From positions 3,286,001-3,350,000 of the forward strand of contig NZ_CP159483.1 in NCBI RefSeq assembly GCF_042140245.1: a stretch of 64,000 nucleotides of DNA, given 5' to 3'. How positions within the stretch are numbered: the first letter of the stretch is position 1; every line of letters starts with the position of its first letter. Source of the stretch: MH13 sp042140245 (GTDB taxonomy: Bacteria; Pseudomonadota; Alphaproteobacteria; Rhizobiales; MH13). This document shows positions 17,377-25,624 of the stretch, piece by piece. The notes under the pieces were generated by a model. The model saw nothing but the letters and a program-made list of their open reading frames with translations. It was not told the DNA's origin and searched no databases. The position numbers and the translations under genes are program-made.

Positions 17377-19377
17377 TTACGCGGCCCGAATGGTCTCCAA
17401 GAAGGTGTTGATGTTCTGACGCAGATCGTTGGCTTCCTGCGACAGCTCTGTCGAGCTTCCTAGAACCTGCGCGGCAGCAGCGCCGGTCTGCTGGGTGGCT
17501 TCGTTCACACCAACAATGTTCGATGACACGTTTTGGGTGCCCATCGCGGCTTGCTGAACGTTGGAAGCAATTTCCTGCGTTGCCGTGCCCTGCTCTTCCA
17601 CCGACGAGGCAATGGCCGAGGCAATGGAATCCATCGCTTTGATCTTCTCAGAGATCGCTTCAATGGACGTGACGGATGCTTCGGTTGACGACTGGATATC
17701 GGTGATCAGACCAGCGATTTGATCGGTGGCACGACCGGTCTGCTCGGCAAGGCCTTTCACTTCAGAGGCAACGACGGCAAACCCGCGTCCAGCATCACCA
17801 GCGCGCGCAGCTTCGATCGTCGCGTTGAGCGCAAGCAGATTGGTCTGCTCAGCAATGTCCTGGATGAGGCTGACAACTTCGCCAATCTTCTGCGCAGCTT
17901 GCACCAGGGAGTTGACTTGGTTGCCGGTCGCATCCGCCTGTTCAACAGCCTCACGCGACATGCTGGCCGACTCATTCACCTGACGGCTGATCTCACCGAT
18001 AGAGGCGGAGAGCTCTTCAGCGGCGCTGGCGACAGTCTGCACGTTTGATGTCGCCTCTTCAGAGGAGCTGGCAACCGTCGTCGACTTGTTGGTGGTATCC
18101 TCAGCAAGCGAGGACAGAGACTGCGCTGAGTGCTGCATCTCTTCGGACGACCGTGTGACCTTGCTGATCGACTCGGTGGCAGCCTGTTCGAAACGTTGGA
18201 TCGCTTCATCAACAGTCTGTTGACGCTGCGCTTTGGCTTTTTGGTCTTCAGACTGGGCGGCCCGCAAGTCACGGCCCTCGATCATGTTGTCTTTGAAGAC
18301 TTGAACGGCCGTGGCCATTTCACCAAGTTCATCTGTACGCTCACGACCTGGGATTTCGATTTCAAGGTCATTGTCTGCCAGGCTTCGCATAGCCGACGTC
18401 ATCGAAGCGATTGCGCTCGACAAGCTACGCGACAGGAAGATCGCGATAACGGCACCAATAAGCAAAGTTACAACACCGACGATAGCCGTGATCGTCATGT
18501 TCCGCTGGAAGCGGTCCGTTAGGACCGGACCCAGCTCGTTCTGAACCGCGACCTGCGCGTACTCAGCGCTCACGGCGGCTTCATCGATACGCGGCCCGAT
18601 CACATCCAGCTGCTGCGAGTAAATCACGTTACGTGCGCTGATAATCTCAGAGATCCGCTCAAAAGACGCCTCATAGAGGTCAAGGTTGGCTTGTGCTTCC
18701 TGAATTAAAGCCCGGCGACGTGGGTTTTGCAGTTCGCGCAACACATCGCCCATCTGCTCGCGTGTTGCAGCCAACTCTTGCTCGGCACGCTCACGCGCTT
18801 CCTGCTCATTAGACAGCAGAAACTCTTGCACATAGAAGCGTCCCAGCAGCAGGCTCTGCTGCGCTAGACCGGTGTAGTAAGCCGCATCTGGATCTTGGTC
18901 GCGATATGCACTGTCCATCACATCGGTTAGATTTCGTCTGATCTCGATACCGATGGGCGACAGGTTGGTGTTGTACTCTTCATGACGCTGCTGTTGCAGG
19001 TCGATGGCCTCGACAAAAGACGATAGATACTGTGCAGAATCTGTTTGAATCGCGTTGAGAACAGTCGCCTGCTCATCTGTCACACCAATGTCCAAAAGAT
19101 GTTGGCTGGTTTCCTCCAGCCTGGCCGCGTAATCCTCCACCGTCGCGAGCGTCGATGGATCGTCTGACGTGCGAAACTTCATGACCGCCAAGCGTGCGTG
19201 CGTAATGTGCAACGCCAGATCGGCAAAGCCGACTGATGCGCGACCGTTCGTGCGATACTGCAAGAAAGAGTCGTTGGACGACTGGCTGTTCAAATAGCTA
19301 AAGCCGGCGAGACATGCTGCCAAAGCAAGCACGGCGCCAAAACCGATGAATAATCGGTGTTGGATTGATAATTTCAT
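17377..19377 (-). CDS. Methyl-accepting chemotaxis protein
   Basis: Full-length chemoreceptor of about 666 aa. TM1 is at residues 10-30 (FIGFGAVLALAACLAGF), followed by a helical periplasmic ligand domain of roughly 260 residues. TM2 is near 293-317 (IVGVVTLLIGAVIAIFL), then come HAMP and the signalling hairpin with tip LLALNATIEAARAGD. The end is ETIRAA, as in the first chemoreceptor of the window. The start at 19377 has a strong GGGGGA site seven bases upstream; an upstream in-frame ATG at 19398 is less likely. No che genes are nearby. The ligand is unknown. Confidence 0.94.
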   Translation of the reverse strand: MKLSIQHRLFIGFGAVLALAACLAGFSYLNSQSSNDSFLQYRTNGRASVGFADLALHITHARLAVMKFRTSDDPSTLATVEDYAARLEETSQHLLDIGVTDEQATVLNAIQTDSAQYLSSFVEAIDLQQQRHEEYNTNLSPIGIEIRRNLTDVMDSAYRDQDPDAAYYTGLAQQSLLLGRFYVQEFLLSNEQEARERAEQELAATREQMGDVLRELQNPRRRALIQEAQANLDLYEASFERISEIISARNVIYSQQLDVIGPRIDEAAVSAEYAQVAVQNELGPVLTDRFQRNMTITAIVGVVTLLIGAVIAIFLSRSLSSAIASMTSAMRSLADNDLEIEIPGRERTDELGEMATAVQVFKDNMIEGRDLRAAQSEDQKAKAQRQQTVDEAIQRFEQAATESISKVTRSSEEMQHSAQSLSSLAEDTTNKSTTVASSSEEATSNVQTVASAAEELSASIGEISRQVNESASMSREAVEQADATGNQVNSLVQAAQKIGEVVSLIQDIAEQTNLLALNATIEAARAGDAGRGFAVVASEVKGLAEQTGRATDQIAGLITDIQSSTEASVTSIEAISEKIKAMDSIASAIASSVEEQGTATQEIASNVQQAAMGTQNVSSNIVGVNEATQQTGAAAAQVLGSSTELSQEANDLRQNINTFLETIRAA

Positions 19378-19977
19378 AATTTCCCCCAAAAGATGCAATT
19401 CAAAATATTGCTACCAAGAGGCGCTCATAGGCTTAAGGAACACTTAAGCGTGCGTTGCGTACGTGGTTGCACGCATAAGTCGATGCTGATGGTAGTTGGA
19501 GGTGAGAAGACCACCGGACGAACAGCTGATGAGGCAGATTCTCGTCGCTACCTGTATCTGACGCTACGTTCCTAAGGTTTTCTAGTGACCGTCATGATCG
19601 ATGATCTTTGGGAGAAGATCCTTCGAGACGAAAACATCCCTTTTTTGTCGCACTTTTCACGACCAAAAGTGTTTTGTGTTCCGGCTTCCTATACTCGCAA
19701 AAAGTGCACCGATTTTTGCATCAAAAACCGAACCAATTGGACTTGAGATGGTCGTGCAGAAGAACGGTTCGAGCCCAGTGGTTCTCTACCAGCACGCTTC
19801 TCTGCTGATATGTAGTTTGCGCGATGGACTGCACCAAGTGCGATGGATTAGCTTTCGTTGATTGCTGATCAATTTCGTCGTGCCGGTTTAATTGAAAGAT
19901 CAGTGCCAGCGCCGTGCGAGACAAAGGCCATCTGGTCATACGCGGCAATGCGGTTTTGAACGTCGCGCGGGTAGGCA
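19378..19977. promoter_or_regulatory. Long divergent intergenic region with a palindrome
   Basis: 600 nt separate the chemoreceptor (leftward) from the NtrC-like regulator (rightward). I see no gene. At 19431-19449 there is a perfect inverted repeat, GCTTAAG-GAACA-CTTAAGC, placed 54 nt upstream of the chemoreceptor start, a plausible operator. The stretch 19600-19760 is rich in A/T runs and may hold promoters. No convincing sigma-54 element was found. Confidence 0.4.
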
Positions 19978-21387
19978 GTGAACATTCATAAAAAACCTCC
20001 AGTTTCTTCCAACAGGCCCCCATCCCCTCTGCGTGATGAGCGTTTGGTACAGACGCTCGCCAGGGCCTCGATCCTGGTGGTCGATGACGAACCTGGGATG
20101 AGAAACTTCCTGCAAAAGACCCTTTCGGGTGTTTGTGGTCGTGTCGATGTCAAGTCCAGCGGGGTAGAGGCCACCGAAGCCCTCGATCAGGCGCGATATG
20201 ATGTCATTGTTCTTGATAATGTGATGCCCAACCAAACCGGCGTCGATTGGCTAACAGAACAAAGTGAAATCGGACTTTTTTCTGATGCCATCTTGATCAC
20301 TGCACACGCCGATCTGGATACCGCCATCGCGGCAATGCGTGCCGGAGCGTCTGACTTTCTGCTCAAGCCGTTTCGTTCGAACCAGCTCATCAATGCGATC
20401 GCACAAAGCCTGACCAAAACCCGCCTCAGGCGTCAGAACACGGTGCTTCGCAACGAAATTGAATCCGGCAGAGATCTGTTGCGCCAACGCGATGCTTTGG
20501 TGGGCAGCTCGGCAAAGATTGAAGAGGTTCGCGCAACCATTCGGCGTGCGGCTGTGACCGATGCCCAGGTTGTTATCCATGGCGAAGTTGGCTCGGGCAC
20601 CCAGATTGCGGCGCGCATGTTGCACAATCGCTCGAACCGAGGTGAAAACCCGTTTGTCTGGTTGCCGTGCTCAACGCTGGACGAGGAAGCGTTCAAACAT
20701 CGCCTCTATGGAACGATTGATCGCTCAAGCGCGGCACCCAATGATCCGTCCAGCGCGCGCGATGACGGCATACTGGTCAGCGCATCTGGGGGCACGCTGT
20801 ATTTCGAAGACATCGACGCACTTTCGCCGCCGTGCCAAACACTTCTGACCCAACTCATGACCGAGGAACGGTTCCGACCAGTGGGTGCTGAACGGGCTGT
20901 GCCCCTTGATGTTCGCATCATAGCCTCATCACGAACGTCGTTGCATGATGCGGTTGAACAGGGTCACTTCCGGCAAGATTTGTACTATTTGCTGAGCGTT
21001 ATCCAGATCGACTTGCCACCTCTGCGTGAGCGCAAAGACGATATCATCGAGCTGGCAGATTTCTTCCTGGAAAGTCTGGCCGCGCGTATGGGCTTGGAAA
21101 AGCCTGCTATCACCCCCGGTGCAAAGCGACGGCTCATGTCTCACCCTTGGCCAGGCAATGTGGTGGAACTGCGCAACGCGATGGAGCGCGCGCTGATACA
21201 GGGCGGCTTTGAAGAAGCGGTGAATGAAGGTGGTGGCAAAGCAACAGTCGAAACGCTGGCTGAGGTTGAGAAACAGCACATCTTGGATGTCTTGAGCACC
21301 AGCCAAGGCAATCGAGCCGAAGCAGCACGCCGGTTGGGGATCGCGCGCAAGACCATAGACCGCAAGTGCCAGGCTTGGGGCTTGTAA
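19978..21387 (+). CDS. NtrC-type response regulator with degenerate AAA+ domain
   Basis: DNA-binding response regulator, 469 aa: receiver domain (ILVVDDEPGM, phospho-acceptor Asp 80 in VLDNVMPNQTG), AAA+ domain, and C-terminal Fis-type helix-turn-helix (NRAEAARRLGIARKTIDR). The AAA+ core is damaged for a sigma-54 activator. Walker A reads GEVGSGTQ with Thr 208 where Lys is expected, Walker B ends in ED instead of DE (GGTLYFEDI, residues 271-279), and the GAFTGA loop is absent (residues 243-261). It therefore probably cannot hydrolyse ATP or contact sigma-54, and may regulate sigma-70 promoters. The start is a GTG with a weak ribosome site. It lies 3 nt before its kinase. Confidence 0.88.
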   Translation: MNIHKKPPVSSNRPPSPLRDERLVQTLARASILVVDDEPGMRNFLQKTLSGVCGRVDVKSSGVEATEALDQARYDVIVLDNVMPNQTGVDWLTEQSEIGLFSDAILITAHADLDTAIAAMRAGASDFLLKPFRSNQLINAIAQSLTKTRLRRQNTVLRNEIESGRDLLRQRDALVGSSAKIEEVRATIRRAAVTDAQVVIHGEVGSGTQIAARMLHNRSNRGENPFVWLPCSTLDEEAFKHRLYGTIDRSSAAPNDPSSARDDGILVSASGGTLYFEDIDALSPPCQTLLTQLMTEERFRPVGAERAVPLDVRIIASSRTSLHDAVEQGHFRQDLYYLLSVIQIDLPPLRERKDDIIELADFFLESLAARMGLEKPAITPGAKRRLMSHPWPGNVVELRNAMERALIQGGFEEAVNEGGGKATVETLAEVEKQHILDVLSTSQGNRAEAARRLGIARKTIDRKCQAWGL

Positions 21388-21390
21388 CTG

Positions 21391-23397
21391 ATGCTCCGCT
21401 CGGTGCGCCTGCGCCTTCTTGCATTGGCGGTCTTACCGCTGATTGTCGTGATGCCCATCTTTTTGGGCATCACCATGCTGCGTTGGATCGAAAAGTTTGA
21501 CGATCTTTTGATTGCCAAAGTGGCCAGCGACCTGCGGATCGCAGAACAGTATTTCTATCGGATTGAGATAACCCAAGCAGAAGCTGTGGCAGCTATCGCC
21601 CAGTCGGTCGACTATGCGGAACGGCTTGGGGGAAACCAAAGCGGACTTACAGCCTTTTTGAGCGAACGGCAGGCAGCAACCGAGCTTGATTTTTTGGTTC
21701 CCTTTGCGGCGGATGACCCCAACATCCCCGCCAGCATTGCTCGCCTGGCCGCCTTGTCATCCTCGAGAAGTGCTGCCGGTGGATTGGCGGTTCTTTCGCA
21801 ATCCGACTTGCAACTGCTGGGACCTGACCTAGAGCAGCGGGCGCTGATAAGCCTGGTGGAAACAGAGGCGGCAAGGCCGCTCAACAGCACAGCTGAAACC
21901 CGAGGGCTTGTCCTGCTCGCTGTCTATCGAGACCCGCAAAACAGCACGATCCTTGCCGGTGGAAGGCTGCTTAATCGCAATCTGGCGATCATCGACCGGA
22001 TGAATGATCTTATTTACCGAGACCTGGAAAGCGACGCCGAGCAGCGCGCCGGCACAACCACCCTTTTCCTAGACGACGTTCGCATCTCCACCAATGTGCG
22101 CTTGTTTGAAGGCGAACGGGCTCTGGGCACGCGTGTTTCAGAGGTGGTTTGGCAGCAGGTTATGGGCGAAGGAACGCCCTGGCTCGACAGGGCCTTCGTG
22201 GTCAACGACTGGTACATTTCGGGCTACGTTCCGCTATCGGATATCAGCGGTGAGCGCATCGGCATGCTCTACACCGGTTTCTTGGAGAAGCCCTTTTCAG
22301 AGCAAAGGTCGTCGACGGTCCTTACGCTGGTTCTTGCTTTCCTCGCGGTTGTGGGTGTTTCGGTTCCCATCTTTCTGAGATTGGCCCAAGGGGTCTTCTC
22401 GCCCCTTGAGAAGATGACCGCCACAATGGATCGGGTCGGCGCAGGAGAACTCAGCGCACGTATTGGCCGCGTGGAGCGAAAGGATGAAATTGGCCAGGTT
22501 GCCAATCATCTTGATCAGCTTCTCGATCAGGTTCAGGAGCGCGATGAAAGGCTGCGCAGCTATGCTGACAACCTCAATGAAAAGGTTGAAAAACGCACCG
22601 AAGAGTTGCGCGATGCCAACCAACAGCTTGAGGCAACCTTCGCCCAGTTGGTCGTATCAGAGAAGCTGGCATCCATCGGCGAGATCACCGCAGGTGTTGC
22701 CCATGAGATCAACAATCCGGTTGCCGTTATTCAAGGCAATTTGGAGATTATCCGCAATGGTCTGGGCGATGATGCCAAGGACTACAAAGTCGAGTTCGAC
22801 TTGATTGATGGTCAAGCGCACCGGATCAACACCATCGTCCGCAAACTGCTCAATTTCTCGCGATCCGATGAGCTGTCGGAGCTACCCGCCGTGGTTCGCC
22901 CGCGCGATATTGTCGACGATACAGCGATCTTGGTTGCAGCTGATCTGCGCAATGATGGTATCCTGCTGGAACGCAAGCATGGCAGTGAAACACCAGATAT
23001 CTGTGTGGTTGCCACCGAGTTGCAGCAGATTTTGGTCAACCTCATCATCAACGCCGCCCAAGCTATTGGTTCAGATGGAAAGGTGACCGTGGAAACGCTG
23101 GCAGGTCAGCACCAGGGCAAACCTGGTGCTATCATTCGCGTGTCCGATACTGGTCCAGGAATCGAGCCTGAAAAACTGAAGCACGTTTTCGATCCGTTCT
23201 TCACCACGAAGCTTGGTGAAGGAACAGGTTTGGGCCTGTCGATCTGTCAATCGCTTGTTCAACGCGCCGGTGGACATCTCTCCGCACATAGTTCTTTAGG
23301 CGAAGGCGCGGTGTTTGAGGTCTGGTGCCCAGCGGTGGACATTTCGACCCAATCGGACAGTCAGAGTGAAATCGAAGTGGACATTTTGTCCAATTAG
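21391..23397 (+). CDS. Sensor histidine kinase
   Basis: Membrane kinase partner of the adjacent regulator, 668 aa. TM1 lies at residues 5-27 and is followed by a periplasmic sensor of about 280 residues, probably double-Cache type. TM2 is near 308-328, then HAMP, a coiled coil, a HisKA domain with the phospho-acceptor His 438 in GVAHEINNP, and an HATPase domain (N box LIINAAQAI, G1 VSDTGPGIE, F box FDPFFTTK, G2 GEGTGLGLS). The large periplasmic sensor and the downstream transporter and oxidoreductase genes suggest sensing of a small organic acid (inference). Confidence 0.93.
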   Translation: MLRSVRLRLLALAVLPLIVVMPIFLGITMLRWIEKFDDLLIAKVASDLRIAEQYFYRIEITQAEAVAAIAQSVDYAERLGGNQSGLTAFLSERQAATELDFLVPFAADDPNIPASIARLAALSSSRSAAGGLAVLSQSDLQLLGPDLEQRALISLVETEAARPLNSTAETRGLVLLAVYRDPQNSTILAGGRLLNRNLAIIDRMNDLIYRDLESDAEQRAGTTTLFLDDVRISTNVRLFEGERALGTRVSEVVWQQVMGEGTPWLDRAFVVNDWYISGYVPLSDISGERIGMLYTGFLEKPFSEQRSSTVLTLVLAFLAVVGVSVPIFLRLAQGVFSPLEKMTATMDRVGAGELSARIGRVERKDEIGQVANHLDQLLDQVQERDERLRSYADNLNEKVEKRTEELRDANQQLEATFAQLVVSEKLASIGEITAGVAHEINNPVAVIQGNLEIIRNGLGDDAKDYKVEFDLIDGQAHRINTIVRKLLNFSRSDELSELPAVVRPRDIVDDTAILVAADLRNDGILLERKHGSETPDICVVATELQQILVNLIINAAQAIGSDGKVTVETLAGQHQGKPGAIIRVSDTGPGIEPEKLKHVFDPFFTTKLGEGTGLGLSICQSLVQRAGGHLSAHSSLGEGAVFEVWCPAVDISTQSDSQSEIEVDILSN

Positions 23398-23601
23398 AGA
23401 GTTTGGGGCACTGAAGAAGTGTCAAAAATGACCACTATCGACATCATCTGAAAACCCTCTAACTTATTGCTATGCAACAATAATTTCCTTTGACAGATAA
23501 ACCTTCCGCGTGAGTAGACAACCCCAGGTGCGGCATTTCGTCATTTGCGACGCGCATCGGAATGATTGGGGCAATCATGCCCCGCAAGAGGGGAAACGCT
23601 C

Positions 23602-25305
23602 ATGTCACATTCGTCGGGAGGAGCCCTTGGGTTTCTCAAAAAGGAAAACATCGTAGCCCCTGAGGGCTACAATCGCTGGCGGGTGCCGCCGGCATCCATT
23701 GCGATCCATCTGTGCATCGGTTCGGTGTACGCATGGTCGGTGTTCAACCCCGCCCTCACCCGAGAGCTTGGGGTCGTCGCACCCTCCGGCGGTGACTGGT
23801 CTCTGTCGTCCGTTGTATGGATTTTCTCTGTTGCCATCGTTGTACTGGGCCTAACGGCTGCGGTCGGCGGCAAATGGCTTGAAAAGGTCGGGCCACGCTA
23901 TGTCGGTGTCGTTGCGGCGCTTCTTTGGGGCGGCGGCTTTATGATTGGGTCAGCCGGTATCGCGACCCACCAGCTCTGGATGGTCTATCTGGGCTACGGC
24001 GTCTTTGGTGGTGCAGGTCTCGGCCTTGGCTATGTTTCTCCCGTTTCGACCCTGATCCGATGGTTCCCTGATCGTCGTGGAATGGCCACTGGGATGGCCA
24101 TTATGGGCTTCGGTGGCGGCGCCATGATCGGCGCGCCTCTCAAGCAGTGGCTTTTGACACTGTATCAACAAGCACCAGACTTTCTCGGCGCGGAAGGCGC
24201 TGTAACACTGGTGACCGAGGGCGGACGCCGGTTTGCAGAGACCGCCAACGGTCTTGTCGAGGTGGTTGTTGCTTCGGCTGACCAAGCTGCCGCTTTCGGT
24301 GGTGAGGCCGGTGTCTATGTGGTTGGAACCGGCAACACCGGGGCTGCATCCACGTTCCTGACCCTCGGCATTGTGTATCTCTTCGTCATGATCTTTGCAG
24401 CCTTCCAGTACCGCGTGCCGCGGGAGGGTTGGAAGCCAGCCGGTTGGGAACCCAAACCCGTCGCTTCGGGCATGGTGACCCGCGACAATGTCCATATCGA
24501 TCAGGCGTTGAAAACACCGCAATTCTGGCTGCTGTGGATTGTTCTTTGCTTCAATGTGACGGCTGGAATCGGTGTGATTGGTGTCGCCAAAACGATGATC
24601 AATGAGATCTTCGGCGATCTTGTGCTTGTGACCGCCGCCTTCGCTGGAACCTACGTGTTGATGATTTCCGTCTTCAACATGGTTGGTCGCTTCTTCTGGG
24701 CTTCCACATCGGACTTCATCGGACGCAAGAACACCTATCACTGCTTCTTCGTTCTCGGCACCATCTTGTACTGCACGATCCCGTTCTGGGCAGGCATGGG
24801 CGGAACGACCGCGCTGCTTGGGTTCTATATCGCAACCATGATTATCTTCACGATGTATGGCGGCGGTTTCGCAACCATCCCGGCCTATCTGGCTGATATC
24901 TTTGGCACGATGCATGTGGGTGGCATCCACGGACGCCTCCTGACCGCCTGGTCAACGGCAGGTGTCCTGGGTCCTTTTGCGATCACCTACCTGCGGGATA
25001 TGTCGAAGAACAACGCCATCAATGACCTGGTGACGCAGGTTGATCCGGCTGTGTTTCAGCAGACATTTGGTGCTCCGGTGGCGCAGTTGCGCGAGTTGGT
25101 TGACGCCAACACGGTGACGATTGCCAAGCTGATGGACCTCGTTCCAGCTGGAACGGTTGATCCAAGTGCAACGCTCTACAACACCACTATGTTTGCCATG
25201 GCGGGTCTTTTGGTCATCGCCTTCTTCGCAAACCTCATGGTGCGTCCGGTCGGTGAGAAGCACCACCACAAAGAGCCCGAAGCCTCGGCGGTTCCTGCTG
25301 AGTGA
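23602..25305 (+). CDS. OFA-type MFS transporter (oxalate/formate antiporter family)
   Basis: Major facilitator of the oxalate/formate antiporter family, recognised from the N-terminal RWRVPPASIAIHLCIGSVYA with WSVFNPAL, and from GGAGLGLGYVSPVSTLIRWF. ATG 23602 follows AGGGGAA and gives MSHSSGG; an in-frame ATG 12 codons upstream is less likely. At 567 aa it is longer than the usual 400-450, because of a periplasm- or cytoplasm-exposed insert of about 80 residues after helix 6 (near QQAPDFLGAEGAV) and an extended C-terminus. Its position between the kinase pair and a formate-dehydrogenase-like gene supports transport of formate, oxalate or a related acid (inference). Confidence 0.88.
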   Translation: MSHSSGGALGFLKKENIVAPEGYNRWRVPPASIAIHLCIGSVYAWSVFNPALTRELGVVAPSGGDWSLSSVVWIFSVAIVVLGLTAAVGGKWLEKVGPRYVGVVAALLWGGGFMIGSAGIATHQLWMVYLGYGVFGGAGLGLGYVSPVSTLIRWFPDRRGMATGMAIMGFGGGAMIGAPLKQWLLTLYQQAPDFLGAEGAVTLVTEGGRRFAETANGLVEVVVASADQAAAFGGEAGVYVVGTGNTGAASTFLTLGIVYLFVMIFAAFQYRVPREGWKPAGWEPKPVASGMVTRDNVHIDQALKTPQFWLLWIVLCFNVTAGIGVIGVAKTMINEIFGDLVLVTAAFAGTYVLMISVFNMVGRFFWASTSDFIGRKNTYHCFFVLGTILYCTIPFWAGMGGTTALLGFYIATMIIFTMYGGGFATIPAYLADIFGTMHVGGIHGRLLTAWSTAGVLGPFAITYLRDMSKNNAINDLVTQVDPAVFQQTFGAPVAQLRELVDANTVTIAKLMDLVPAGTVDPSATLYNTTMFAMAGLLVIAFFANLMVRPVGEKHHHKEPEASAVPAE

Positions 25306-25624
25306 TCGCTGAGCTTCTTTAAGCAACAGGCGGCCCGGTACGCCGGGCTGCCCAACACCACAACACAAACGTTGCGCACGGCGCCAGCACCGTTCACACT
25401 CTTCTGGTGCTGGTTTGGCGAACACCGACCGACAATCGCCCTTCGTTGAGAAGAGCTTGGAAAGTCACCGCCACCCGACCTGTGCGTATTGGAGCACCCT
25501 TAGTAAGGCGGTGCTCCGATCATTTAACATCTGGCAAACAGGGCAAACGACCTTGGCGGCCAGTGACGTTTCTTAGCCAGAAAGGATCGGGCCTTTTGGC
25601 GTGGAAACGGAGGAAACGCGAACC
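25306..25624 (+). promoter_or_regulatory. Structured leader between transporter and oxidoreductase
   Basis: 319 nt without a gene but with three stem-loops. GCCCGG-TACG-CCGGGC lies at 25333-25348. CCAGCACC / GGTGCTGG at 25384-25391 and 25406-25413 is followed by TTT and may end the transporter transcript. GGAGCACC / GGTGCTCC at 25491-25498 and 25510-25517 is the third. The last lies 108 nt upstream of the oxidoreductase start. A GGAGG ribosome site is at 25609-25613. Confidence 0.5.

Noticed and set aside
19400..19977. Sigma-54 promoter near the NtrC-like regulator
   Set aside because: No TGGC-N8-TTGC-type element with correct spacing was found by eye in the gap.
23950..24930. Open frame of 326 codons on the minus strand within the OFA transporter gene
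   Set aside because: It lies fully antisense to a well-supported membrane transporter and its translation is His- and Arg-rich with no domain. A GC-rich shadow frame.
25306..25624. Molybdenum cofactor riboswitch before the oxidoreductase
   Set aside because: Stems are present, but I could not match the known conserved bases. Kept only as an unexplained structured leader.
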